A stretch of 31,137 bases of DNA, taken from IMG/VR virus record IMGVR_UViG_3300049222_000239, positions 1-31,137 of that record; one strand, written 5' to 3'. Both the position numbers and the translations under genes were made by a program. Under the pieces are notes generated by a model, which made no database searches, was not told the origin of the DNA, and worked only from the letters and a program-made list of their open reading frames with translations. Within the stretch, counting starts at the first letter, position 1, and each line of letters starts with the position of its first letter. Source of the DNA: a virus. Positions 16,055 to 24,723 of this stretch are shown here, in pieces.

Positions 16055-17818
16055 TTATACATTGCAGGTGAGCGTGGAAATTACAAATCCTTTATCATCT
16101 GTGGTTATTACTGTTCTATTTTCCTTTACCCATAGCAGTTTATCATTAACAGATATAGTTCTACTTTTATCAAATTTAAATAACCTAGTTCCGTTAAACC
16201 GTGCTACAATAGTTCCTTCCGCAAATGAGGCTTGTGGTGTAGTACCTAATGCTCCTCTAGATACTTGGAGCTCTTTAGAGCTTAACTGAAATAAATTAGA
16301 TATTGAATTAATGGTAGGAAGTATAGCTGTGATTTGTACTGTTTCTGTATTACTCCCGCTACTAAGTGTAATTAGCTCTCCTACTTGAAGAGTATTCAAA
16401 ATATCAGGAAGACCTCTAACTATAAAAGAAGTATCTGTAGTTGAGGTGATAACATTTTGACCTGAACCTATCGAAGTTGTCATTGTTGAAGCGCCCGTAA
16501 TAGTCCCTACTGAGGTACTTTTTAATACGGGTAAATCACCAGATCCAACAAATAAGTATTTTTCTAATTCACCACGTTCTGCTAATGATTGAGAACATAT
16601 AAAATCAGTATTTTCATCTTTCCTATACTCTTTTGCATCGAATGTTGTTGCACTAATAGCAGGATCTATACCTCCGTAGTCTGCAGATGTTGTTTTTGTT
16701 CCATTATATCTAGAGTTTATTAACCCTGTATCAGAGTAGTTTGAATCCTGCACTGGGGCAGGTAGAGCATATGGTATTTGATCTGTGAAGTATTGAGTAA
16801 CTCTTAAAAAATCAACACTGCTGTTAGTATCACTAGATAGAAAAGGTCTTATGTTTATAGTTCTTTTAGGAACTGTTGAGTTAAAACCGGTAATAACTGT
16901 TTCTTGCTTTACTCTTACAAAAATTTCTCCACTATTAAAACTACCAGAAGCTATATACTCTGTAAAGGGTGTATATTCGTAGTTTAATTCTCCAGCATCA
17001 AATACCTGTCTTGCAATAACTTGAGTAGTTCGATGTCCGTTTGCATTAGTAAAATTCTCGTTATCATCTACTTGTATTTTTAAAGTGGATTCTGCTTGTA
17101 GATTATATAGAACATTTGTTATAGTGGTATTATCTTTTGTTAATTGAACGTCCAATAAAGATACTTGTGGAAACGATAATGCTTCTTCTAGGTCTGGTTC
17201 TAAAACTCTTAGGTACAAATCTCTGTTATTTATAAAAGACTCTACAGAAGACGTTAATGCTCCTTTAGTGTTTTGAGTAGTAGTGTTGTAATCACTTTCT
17301 TGAACAAAAGGTATTAGGTTACCATCTATATCTTCATAATTCATACTAAATATCATCTCTCCAAAACCAGCTATAGCATTAAAATTTTTCGGTTTTACAT
17401 TTCCACCAGTTCTATCTACATCAAACCTTATGTTACTTGTTTTGGATAATTCAGCATTCGATATTAAAGCGTTATAATTATTATAGAAAAATGTTTCTGT
17501 TAGGTAAGGAGTAAGAGCTACATTAGCATTTAAACTTCCTGATATAGTGTTTACTACTTTATCTTGAACGTCTATAAAAAAGTAACCGCTTTTTTCGTTA
17601 ATAGAAATAGCGTCTAAAGCAACTGCGCCGCCGGAACCTGTTAGAGGAATATTTATAGTTTGAAGTTCATTAAGAGACAAAGCAATATCGTCTCCATTTT
17701 CATCTTTGTTAGATACTGTTAGAGCTTTAATATAATCTTGTCCATTTATAGTTTTGTATAAAACTCTAATAGATCCGCTATCTGGACTTATATTTGCAAA
17801 TACTCCTTGACTTGGCAT
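16055..17818 (-). CDS. Beta-rich tail/baseplate structural protein, unknown family
   Basis: The 587-aa protein is Thr/Ser/Asn-rich and beta-rich throughout, with no membrane segment or catalytic motif. Recognisable stretches are VFANISPDSGSIRVLYKTIN at the N-terminus and LPDILNTLQVGELITLSSGS. Near the C-terminus SSKELQVSRGALGTTPQASF is followed by LWVKENRTVITTDDKGFVIS. The last segment (about 480-560) resembles the 'level-of-detail' loops found in phage fibre shafts. It has its own candidate promoter gap and precedes the conserved 219-aa structural protein. It could be a wedge periphery or fibre-network protein (gp8-gp10 equivalents), but nothing in the sequence settles this. Confidence 0.6.
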   Translation of the reverse strand: MPSQGVFANISPDSGSIRVLYKTINGQDYIKALTVSNKDENGDDIALSLNELQTINIPLTGSGGAVALDAISINEKSGYFFIDVQDKVVNTISGSLNANVALTPYLTETFFYNNYNALISNAELSKTSNIRFDVDRTGGNVKPKNFNAIAGFGEMIFSMNYEDIDGNLIPFVQESDYNTTTQNTKGALTSSVESFINNRDLYLRVLEPDLEEALSFPQVSLLDVQLTKDNTTITNVLYNLQAESTLKIQVDDNENFTNANGHRTTQVIARQVFDAGELNYEYTPFTEYIASGSFNSGEIFVRVKQETVITGFNSTVPKRTINIRPFLSSDTNSSVDFLRVTQYFTDQIPYALPAPVQDSNYSDTGLINSRYNGTKTTSADYGGIDPAISATTFDAKEYRKDENTDFICSQSLAERGELEKYLFVGSGDLPVLKSTSVGTITGASTMTTSIGSGQNVITSTTDTSFIVRGLPDILNTLQVGELITLSSGSNTETVQITAILPTINSISNLFQLSSKELQVSRGALGTTPQASFAEGTIVARFNGTRLFKFDKSRTISVNDKLLWVKENRTVITTDDKGFVISTLTCNV

Positions 17819-17831
17819 AATTCTATTTTAT

Positions 17832-17839
17832 TATAAATA
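17832..17839 (-). promoter_or_regulatory. Candidate late-promoter element TATTTATA
   Basis: In the 36-bp gap before the 587-aa gene the coding strand reads GTATTTATAATAAAATAG, with the octamer ending 13 bases before the ATG. The sequence is nearly identical to the one before the giant fibre gene (GTATTTATAATAAAGGAC). It could combine a promoter with an A-rich ribosome-binding leader. Assignment is by recurrence only. Confidence 0.4.
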
Positions 17840-17854
17840 CTTTCACTTTAATTA

Positions 17855-20800
17855 TTATTGAAAAGCGTCTGTAATTTCAGTTCTTGACTTAGCATTGTGA
17901 GATAAAATTCCGTTAGAAATATATGTACTAGCTTTTTCAACTGAGATTTGAATAACTTCACCTGCTTCGTATTCTTCAAACTTTTTAAACTCTAATTTAG
18001 ATAGTTTGTTTCCTTGCTTTAATTCATCCGCATCTACATAGTCGTTAACATCGTCTACATAAAATCTATGTTTAGGGGAAACTACAATTTCTTTATCCCC
18101 AACATAAACCTTGATTCTATCACTTAAGAACCACTTTACTTCTTTAACTAAAGCATTAACAACCTCTAAGGTTTTTTCATCTCTAGTTTGTACTTCATCT
18201 CCTACTTTTATCTCAGATGCTTTTTTCTCAGTTCCGTCACCCATACGGATGTTAACGTCAGGGGCAACACATCCACCGGTACCTCCTGATGAGGTTGTTC
18301 CTGACTGTGCTACTGTTAACTGTCTTAAAATAGTTCCGTTTCCTATACTCGTTCCTGTCCTTAAGGTGAGTGTTGTATATCTAGTTGAACTACTACTATT
18401 ATAGCTAAAATAGACACTTGTACTACCTAAACCTGTACCGGTACGAGTTGTAGTTGATACTGAGCTCCATGATTGGTTTTCAGTTAAATTCCAAGATAGG
18501 GTTGATGGTGTAGCAGTGATTGTATACGATTTAGTTTGGCTACTCCTACTAACAGAAGATGCTCCAAAAATGTATCCAACTTGAACGTTCATTACTATAG
18601 TATCAGTTAAATTTGAAGTACTTGAATTACCAGCTTCATCTTGAAATGATACAGTAGCAGTTATAGTACCATTTGGAAGTGAGTGAACATAGCTACTAAC
18701 TATATAATCTATATTTGGTGAATAAGAAACCGTATTATTGTATGCAGTTGAAAGTGTATAGTTCGTCCCGCCGCCACTAGAGGATAGAGTTAGATATGCT
18801 GTCCCTTTTTCATTATTAGGTATGTTTGCTACACGTATATAGAAGTTAGCTGTATTAGTGGTTGTAGCTTCTATAGAGTAGTTTGCACTATTATAAAACT
18901 TTACACTATCTGCAGATGGAACTGTGGTATCTTTTAAACTTGCGGTTAATCCAGCTGAGGGATGAGATGGTGCACTTGCGTATGCTCCTTGGTTACCACT
19001 AGGGTCTACTAATCTAACATCTAAAAGTACGTCTACTCCGTCTCCTAGTCCTGATGTGTTTAACGTAGCGGATTGAGTTGCTGCATTAGTTATGGTACCG
19101 GTTGCTGTTACTATAGTACCTGGTGTTGATGCTAACGAAGCTGATGCTTCATATGTAGAGTTTAATTCGCCGTTATATATTTGAAAAGGTACTGTTGCTT
19201 TATTAGCGGCATTGATAGTATCCGTCATCCATGTTGCTGTGTAGCCTGTAGGTGGTGTTGAATCAAATTGAGAACAATTTTCTACCTGTAATACCTTACC
19301 TATGTCGGCACCTGAACCTCCTGTTCCTCCAAGAAGTATAGAGTAGCCGTTATCTGTTTTAAACCATTTATCCGCAGAGCTAATATTGAAAGTAGTATTA
19401 CCGCTAATATCTAAAAATACAAAATCACCAACTGTCAAAGGGTAAGTTCCTGTGCCACTGTGGTAGTAGGTATTTCTACTGTTATTTGTAGCACATGAAG
19501 CTGTAGCATCGTTATTTGGTGTAGGGTCAAGTTGAAAAGAAGTGTATGTTACGTTACTACTCTCTTCTAACGGCACTATATCAAAATTAAGAGCTGGGAC
19601 ATTAACTTGTTTAAATGAGTTTAATTTATTTAATTCTCCATCTGTTACTTCTATTTCTGAACCGCCTAATTCTCCGTTAATCTTTGGAGAATCGTCATCT
19701 ACCCATTTTACTACTGATCCGGTTAAAGTTCTTATATCTTCTTTGTAAAGAGTAGACTTTATTCCAGGTACTATTTTATCTAGAGGTTTAGTATAGTTGG
19801 TAAAGCGACTTAAATCGTCTGTATCAGCTGATAAGGTAAATCCTGCTATTATCACATCTGTAGCTAATGGTGTAAAGGAAGATGAAATACTACCTAAATT
19901 ATCTCTAGCTACCCAGCTATTTTGTCCATGTGGACTATAGTCTATAGGTACTAAATGAGGGTGAGCAAAATTTAAATTGTCTGAGCCGCCTTGTCCGTCG
20001 TTAAAGCTAAATCTATCCGCAACTGATTCAGAAGTAAACATTATATAGAAATCCATATCAGTACTTACATTTCCTTCGTATGGCGTATAAACTGTTCTAT
20101 AGTAGTCAGGGAATGTATATAAAGTACCGTCTGGGTGGTAGAACTTAGTACCATGTACTACTATCTCACCCGGGTTGGCAGCTGTAGGGTTTGAAAAATC
20201 AGGTTTAAATTGAAAATCACTTACTCCTCCTAATGATTGAGGCCAAGGGTGTTCTAGGTCCTTTTCAAATTTTACTAGAGGTTTAGCTGTTTGATAAGCT
20301 CCTCCTGCAGATCCTGTTATAAAAGCAGTATCTATTTCTGCTTCAAATTCAGGACGTGTACCTGACATTTTAGGAGTTTTAGCTTTTGATCTATCTAACA
20401 AATGAGGTTTGATAATTATACCTGTATCTAGTGTTGCTTTTGCAGGTACAAAATCTTTTATCATTTTAAATACTACATTATCGTAAAACTTTAATAAACG
20501 TACAAAATCGTTAAGCTCAAAGCGATTAAGTCCTTGTAGTATAGTGTTAGCTCTTTTATCTAAGTCTTTATAAGCTGGTTGATATGCTTGTCTAGGGTCA
20601 CCTATATAATCATCAACGGAAAAATCAGAAGGTACTTGCGATAATATATATTCATTTATACTATCAGCGGGTGAAAAACCTACTTCTAACCTATGAATAT
20701 CTCTTGTGATTTCGTTTTCTTCTTTTTGTATAGATTTATCTTTTGTTAATACCTTTCCTACTGAACCGCTTGCTCTAGTTTCATATTTTACCTTATTCTC

Positions 20801-22561
20801 AGAAGAAGTATTAGGTTTATCAAACCCGAAGAACTTAGAAGACTCTAAACTATCACCTCCGTATTGTTTAATCTTAAGGAAGTCTGAGGGTATACCAAAA
20901 CAGTTTATTAATGCTCTTAAACCTCTTTCAGTTCCTTTACTTTTTAGTAGGAAAGGAAGGTTATGATATATCCTCTTATAAACTTCCCCTTCATAATCTT
21001 GTCTAGATATAGGTTGAGAATCTGAAGGAATATTAGGTACTTTTAAAAAAGTGTTAATCCTTTCTTCACTACTACCGCTATCGTATGTGTCTGCTATAAG
21101 ATACTTAAATAGATCATTAGAACCTTCTACTGAGTTATATAATTTTGTGCCAAAACTTTTTAATGTATCTCTAACTAAATCTTTCGATATACCTGTATCT
21201 AGTCTGTTGTCAGCATCGTACTTATCTGTGATAGCTTTTGTATAAATCCAAAGGTTGTCAAAATGTTGTCCAATCATACTTACAAAAAGTAAGGCAGGAT
21301 TATTCTTAGTATCTTCTGATATATAAGAAGGTAGTGTGTTTGTTAATACTCCGTAATTAGAGGTATCGTAGTTAGAGGCACTAGTTAATTGATTGTTATA
21401 CCAGTTTATAGCTTCTGATGAGGTTGTGTGTAGATTAGTATGTGGTTTAGCTGTTGTAGATTTCGGCCATGTATAGGAACCACTTTCATAATATAGATGC
21501 TTTTCGTAATGGTCAAAGTTATCTAGGATCCCTTTTATTAACGTATCATACCTATCTCTACTTGATAGTGCTTGGGTATCTGTAGCATTATCGATAGCTA
21601 GTTTACTACCTTCGTAAGATTGAAGGAGTTGAAGTTTATATCTAAAGTTCCTTAATCTTTCACTAGCAGAAGAGAAGTTTATAAAGTTTGTATATTCTGA
21701 GTAATCTATGTTTATATTAACGCTTTTTTCACTCAGGTAAGAAAATATCTCTCTATTAGAATTAAGGGTAGAGTAACTAAATAATTCATCGTAATTAAAG
21801 TACTCTGTTGGTGTAGCTCCATTAGAATCTAATTCAATATTAAAATTAGCACCTTTTAGGGTAGGAAAAACCTCAGGATCTTCTTCTACTTCTACCTGAA
21901 TCTCTACAACACAGGAATCACTTACTTTCTCTACTAATTGAGCTCCTTGTTTATTATTGAACTTTTTAGGGAGAGGTTCGTATAGTTTTAAAGCTACAGT
22001 GTACTTATCATCTAGCTCATATACGTCTATATTAGTTACAATAAATAAATCATTGTCTCCTAAATTTAACCAAAATTCTTCAAAATAATTAGATGAATTA
22101 AATTGCTCTTTTAGTTTTTCTGTAAAATTTATTAATCTGTTTGCATCAAGATCTTCAGTGTAAAGTAACACTTCAGTACGGTCTTGTGATATGCTGTTAA
22201 TAAAAAATTCCTGTTTTCCACTTCCTATTGAATATAAATCATTTAAGAAATGGAATACAATTTTATGATCGACACCTGTAAAGCCGTTTTCTGCGGAAAT
22301 CTCTTCAGGCTGTAAATTTAAATTAGTAATATTCCCTTCACTATCTGTTCCAACATCTGTAGATATATTGTAGTCGTAAACTGAGAATATCTTTTCGTTG
22401 GTTAGAGAATAAAAGTGAGTCTCGATATAATTAAGATCTGGGTTGTAGTTCTTATTAATTTGATAACTGTCAATAAGATTAACATCCGACGACGCATAGG
22501 TTTCGTTTTCGGGTATAGAATTATATTCTCTATCTAGTAATGTATATTTTACTCTAGCCAT
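17855..22561 (-). CDS. Large baseplate/tail protein with Ig-like, BACON-like and C-terminal Hint domains
   Basis: This 1568-aa protein sits downstream of the wedge genes, where T4 has the 1032-aa gp7. The first ~1000 residues are a unique structural region containing LLKSKGTERGLRALINCFGI (about 536-555), a motif I recall in tail proteins of Bacteroidota prophages and marine phages. A short domain with paired Cys (SCATNNSRNTYYHSG to QVENCSQF) follows at about 1010-1095. Two Ig-like repeats are at about 1103-1213 and 1214-1325, a BACON-like domain at about 1330-1421, a Gly/Ser linker, and a Hint domain at 1431-1556 with a 12-residue tail. The N-terminal part is probably the conserved baseplate body and the C-terminal third an exposed, exchangeable adhesion and processing arm. 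The start has an A-rich leader (GATTAAAAAATG). A gp7-equivalent role is inferred from position only. Confidence 0.75.
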   Translation of the reverse strand: MARVKYTLLDREYNSIPENETYASSDVNLIDSYQINKNYNPDLNYIETHFYSLTNEKIFSVYDYNISTDVGTDSEGNITNLNLQPEEISAENGFTGVDHKIVFHFLNDLYSIGSGKQEFFINSISQDRTEVLLYTEDLDANRLINFTEKLKEQFNSSNYFEEFWLNLGDNDLFIVTNIDVYELDDKYTVALKLYEPLPKKFNNKQGAQLVEKVSDSCVVEIQVEVEEDPEVFPTLKGANFNIELDSNGATPTEYFNYDELFSYSTLNSNREIFSYLSEKSVNINIDYSEYTNFINFSSASERLRNFRYKLQLLQSYEGSKLAIDNATDTQALSSRDRYDTLIKGILDNFDHYEKHLYYESGSYTWPKSTTAKPHTNLHTTSSEAINWYNNQLTSASNYDTSNYGVLTNTLPSYISEDTKNNPALLFVSMIGQHFDNLWIYTKAITDKYDADNRLDTGISKDLVRDTLKSFGTKLYNSVEGSNDLFKYLIADTYDSGSSEERINTFLKVPNIPSDSQPISRQDYEGEVYKRIYHNLPFLLKSKGTERGLRALINCFGIPSDFLKIKQYGGDSLESSKFFGFDKPNTSSENKVKYETRASGSVGKVLTKDKSIQKEENEITRDIHRLEVGFSPADSINEYILSQVPSDFSVDDYIGDPRQAYQPAYKDLDKRANTILQGLNRFELNDFVRLLKFYDNVVFKMIKDFVPAKATLDTGIIIKPHLLDRSKAKTPKMSGTRPEFEAEIDTAFITGSAGGAYQTAKPLVKFEKDLEHPWPQSLGGVSDFQFKPDFSNPTAANPGEIVVHGTKFYHPDGTLYTFPDYYRTVYTPYEGNVSTDMDFYIMFTSESVADRFSFNDGQGGSDNLNFAHPHLVPIDYSPHGQNSWVARDNLGSISSSFTPLATDVIIAGFTLSADTDDLSRFTNYTKPLDKIVPGIKSTLYKEDIRTLTGSVVKWVDDDSPKINGELGGSEIEVTDGELNKLNSFKQVNVPALNFDIVPLEESSNVTYTSFQLDPTPNNDATASCATNNSRNTYYHSGTGTYPLTVGDFVFLDISGNTTFNISSADKWFKTDNGYSILLGGTGGSGADIGKVLQVENCSQFDSTPPTGYTATWMTDTINAANKATVPFQIYNGELNSTYEASASLASTPGTIVTATGTITNAATQSATLNTSGLGDGVDVLLDVRLVDPSGNQGAYASAPSHPSAGLTASLKDTTVPSADSVKFYNSANYSIEATTTNTANFYIRVANIPNNEKGTAYLTLSSSGGGTNYTLSTAYNNTVSYSPNIDYIVSSYVHSLPNGTITATVSFQDEAGNSSTSNLTDTIVMNVQVGYIFGASSVSRSSQTKSYTITATPSTLSWNLTENQSWSSVSTTTRTGTGLGSTSVYFSYNSSSSTRYTTLTLRTGTSIGNGTILRQLTVAQSGTTSSGGTGGCVAPDVNIRMGDGTEKKASEIKVGDEVQTRDEKTLEVVNALVKEVKWFLSDRIKVYVGDKEIVVSPKHRFYVDDVNDYVDADELKQGNKLSKLEFKKFEEYEAGEVIQISVEKASTYISNGILSHNAKSRTEITDAFQ
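17894..18271 (-). other. Hint autoprocessing domain, C-terminal in 1568-aa protein
   Basis: This covers residues 1431-1556 (126 aa). Cys1431 starts block A (CVAPDVNIRMGDGT, then IKVGDEVQTRD); block B is VVSPKHRFYV with the SxxH histidine; the end is NGILSHN with His1555-Asn1556. No endonuclease is inserted. The residue after Asn is Ala, not Cys, Ser or Thr, so standard splicing is unlikely. N-terminal Cys cleavage, C-terminal Asn cyclisation, or both remain possible. Only 12 residues follow (AKSRTEITDAFQ), so C-cleavage would release a short tail peptide. Confidence 0.88.
18299..18574 (-). other. BACON-like domain in the 1568-aa protein
   Basis: Residues about 1330-1421 match the BACON pattern: STLSWNLTENQSWSSVS, then TGTGLGSTSVYFSYNSSSST with RYTTLTLRTG, ending RQLTVAQSGT. 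The W-x(7)-W-SVS start and the terminal V-x-Q-S-G strand are typical. BACON domains are frequent in Bacteroidota proteins and occur in crAss-like phage tail proteins, where binding to glycans or mucin is proposed. A Gly/Ser/Thr linker joins it to the Hint domain. Confidence 0.7.
18587..19255 (-). other. Two Ig-like repeats in the 1568-aa protein
   Basis: Residues about 1103-1325 hold two consecutive Ig-like domains. The first has PPTGYTATWMTDTINAANKA, ATGTITNAATQSATLNTSGL and VDPSGNQG; the second has FQDEAGNSSTS near its end. The PTGY-INAAN-TGTIT-SGLGDG-V-LD-SGN pattern resembles Ig-like repeats I know from flavobacterial secreted and surface proteins, a hint at the host. Boundaries are approximate. 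Confidence 0.65.
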
Positions 22562-22564
22562 TTT

Positions 22565-23617
22565 TTAATCTATAAAAGTATAACCAAGTTCATCTTCTCT
22601 ATCTTTATCCTTATAAGTGATGATTCTTGTTCTTACATTATTTTTAAAATTAGATATTTTTTCAAATGCTAATTTCATTTCTTGTGCTTTATACCCTGCT
22701 TGTTTTAATTCGTCTACCAAGTAATCTAAAGTCATATCTCCTGCTTGATTTTTAGAATTAGGTATAAAGTAAGTAAAGTCTCTAGGTTGACGAAATCTAA
22801 AACCTCTTCTTCTTCTGTTTGAGTAGTATTCTCTAGCTTCTGCGGTTTCTTCATCTGTGAATAACCACCAGAATCTTCCAGCATCAGATTGACGGAACCA
22901 AGAGTGATTACCGTACCCTCTGTAGTTTCTATTTCTACCTCTTCTACGGTCTATCTGTCGGTAATAGTTACTAGGTTTTTCTAAGAATCTCTTAGCCCAT
23001 GAAAGATTACTCCTAGTTTTATTTCTCATTAAATCAACTATTTCATTAGCTCCTTGCTCAAATGCTGCTCCAGAAGTTACAGCGGCTTGAGCTGCTTGTT
23101 GTTGTGCTGCTTTTTTAGCTTCTTCTGCTGCTTTGGCAGAAGCTTTGGCAGCTTCTTCTGTTGCTTTATTTGCTATAGTATTAGCTTGTTCTAAAGTAGC
23201 TATAGTGGCGTTAGCGGTTTCTAATTGAGTTTTTAAGAGTTGCATTTGTTCTGCTGATGCGAAGTCTAATTCTCCGCCGCCTGCTAGTTGAGTTTCTAAT
23301 TCTAGTATACGTCTGTTATTCTCTAACAGTTGATTTCTCAAAGAAGCTACTTCATCTAACAAAGGTTGTATGCTTTCTAATTGAGTATCAATTTGGTATA
23401 ACTCACTACTTCTTTCAACAAGGTACTGATGTGAGTTATCTTCTCCTTCTATGGGAATTAGTGCGTAAAGTTTATCGTATAATCTAAAAAGCTCTTCGAC
23501 AGTATCGGGGTCAACAATAGGTTCAAGTTCTTTGAAAAACTTAAACTTATTATCTATGACTCCCTTATAACCTCTTCGGTCAAATACAGTCTTTTTTATT
23601 TCTACTTTTTTAGCCAT
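22565..23617 (-). CDS. Coiled-coil and Arg/aromatic-rich structural protein
   Basis: The protein has 350 aa in three parts. Residues 1-60 are a basic-then-acidic head. Residues about 65-180 are a long heptad-like coiled coil ending in an Ala/Lys/Glu/Gln helix (ATEEAAKASAKAAEEAKKAA). Residues about 200-350 are rich in Arg, Tyr, Trp and Asn (YRQIDRRRGRNRNYRGYGNH; REYYSNRRRRGFRFRQPRDF). The coiled coil suggests an oligomeric rod; the Arg/aromatic patch could bind nucleic acid, other baseplate proteins or membrane. I do not recognise the family. Being inside the wedge cluster suggests a baseplate component. The next gene starts four bases after its stop. Confidence 0.6.
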   Translation of the reverse strand: MAKKVEIKKTVFDRRGYKGVIDNKFKFFKELEPIVDPDTVEELFRLYDKLYALIPIEGEDNSHQYLVERSSELYQIDTQLESIQPLLDEVASLRNQLLENNRRILELETQLAGGGELDFASAEQMQLLKTQLETANATIATLEQANTIANKATEEAAKASAKAAEEAKKAAQQQAAQAAVTSGAAFEQGANEIVDLMRNKTRSNLSWAKRFLEKPSNYYRQIDRRRGRNRNYRGYGNHSWFRQSDAGRFWWLFTDEETAEAREYYSNRRRRGFRFRQPRDFTYFIPNSKNQAGDMTLDYLVDELKQAGYKAQEMKLAFEKISNFKNNVRTRIITYKDKDREDELGYTFID

Positions 23618-24722
23618 TACGTACTACTTTGAATACTTCGTTAGAATCAATAACTAATGTTGATCCATCTACCTCAGTTTTTACTAAAATTCTATAATAT
23701 CTTTCTGGTTGTAAGCCATCCATAAACATGTCAAAATACATACTAGTATTATCGTGAGCTATATATGTTCCTGCACTAAAGTCAATATACATCTCTTCTG
23801 TGTTTTCATCTTTTAATCCCCAATATGAACCAGTAGGGAGTACATAATTACTTAAGTAAGCAGAGGAAGTTGTAAAGGTTCTTGTGGGGTATTTAGGTCT
23901 ACAATGTAATCTAAATCTTTGTTTATCTCCTGTAAAATTGTAATTATTAGCGGTGCTATATTCTCCTTTATTATTTCTTACCGATAATATAAATTCAGAA
24001 TCTGTTATTTCTGGTAGACTTCCTGTGTATGTAGGGGAAGCAGTTGTTCTAATTTCTAAATGTGGAGGATATATAGTATTAGTGTCACTACTAAAGTATT
24101 TAAGTCTTATAGAAGAAGAAGCATTGAATTCATACTGGTCTTCTAGTTTCAAAATAAATCCGTTATTTCCGTAAACATCATTAGTATAATCGGTATTAAA
24201 AAATTCAGTACATACTATATCTAAATCTAAGTCTGAAGCCTGGTTAAAGCTTTGAGATACAGAAGCTGTATACCAGGTACCGCCTCCTTTAATTTCGTCT
24301 TCATAAGATGCTGTGACTCCTGTTGCAAAGCTAGAAGTAACCCATTGAGTGGTTGAACCAGCTTTAGTGTATTGCCAACTGCACCCAGAAGTATTATTAG
24401 GGGTATCTCCAAATTTACCTGTTCCTGGGTCCCATGATTGAGATAGAGGGTGCATAAAGATTTTAAATGAATGAGGAAGTTCATTAGCATACGCTAAACC
24501 TGCTTTTAAATTTACCGTTCTAGCATCAGCAGATACTGATAGAGCGTTAAAAGCTGCTTCAACTTCAGTTTTATCAAATTTTATAAGAGAACGTAAAGTT
24601 TCCCCGCCGTCGCCTTTTTTGTACCCTCCAACTTCCAACATTTCATCTTTACCGTGATTAGCTAAAGGTTTTTCTGTTGAGAGAAAAGTATCTTCTATCG
24701 GAAATATTTTTATTACTGGCAT
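23610..24722 (-). CDS. Structural protein with N-terminal CBM/DNRLRE-like beta-sandwich
   Basis: The first ~50 residues of this 370-aa protein (IKIFPIEDTFLSTEKPLANH, then LEVGGYKKGD and LRSLIKFD) resemble the DNRLRE/CBM96-type beta-sandwich: D-T-F-L, N-x-G, L-x-V-G, R-S-L-x-K-F-D. The rest is beta-rich with many aromatic residues (SQSWDPGTGKFGDTPNNTSG; GGGTWYTASVSQSF) and a C-terminal domain ending FKVVRNG. There are no signal peptide or membrane segments. It sits between the gp6-like wedge gene and the coiled-coil protein, in the place where T4 has its gp7-gp10 wedge and fibre-attachment genes. A peripheral baseplate role is therefore plausible, perhaps binding surface glycans. Its stop overlaps the next gene's start by eight bases. 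Confidence 0.6.
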   Translation of the reverse strand: MPVIKIFPIEDTFLSTEKPLANHGKDEMLEVGGYKKGDGGETLRSLIKFDKTEVEAAFNALSVSADARTVNLKAGLAYANELPHSFKIFMHPLSQSWDPGTGKFGDTPNNTSGCSWQYTKAGSTTQWVTSSFATGVTASYEDEIKGGGTWYTASVSQSFNQASDLDLDIVCTEFFNTDYTNDVYGNNGFILKLEDQYEFNASSSIRLKYFSSDTNTIYPPHLEIRTTASPTYTGSLPEITDSEFILSVRNNKGEYSTANNYNFTGDKQRFRLHCRPKYPTRTFTTSSAYLSNYVLPTGSYWGLKDENTEEMYIDFSAGTYIAHDNTSMYFDMFMDGLQPERYYRILVKTEVDGSTLVIDSNEVFKVVRNG

Positions 24723-24723
24723 A

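Noticed and set aside
1370-18271. Calling the three Hint domains ordinary splicing inteins
   Set aside because: No endonuclease domain, two of three are near protein C-termini, hosts are not conserved enzyme sites, and the +1 residues are Asn, Pro and Ala instead of Cys, Ser or Thr.
18111-21245. Plus-strand open frames opposite the 1568-aa gene
   Set aside because: Shadows of a coding frame with clear Ig, BACON and Hint domains; no separate start signals or motifs.
24227-24490. Minus-strand 87-codon frame inside the 370-aa gene
   Set aside because: Overlaps the CBM-like protein in another frame, Leu-rich composition typical of a frame-shifted shadow.
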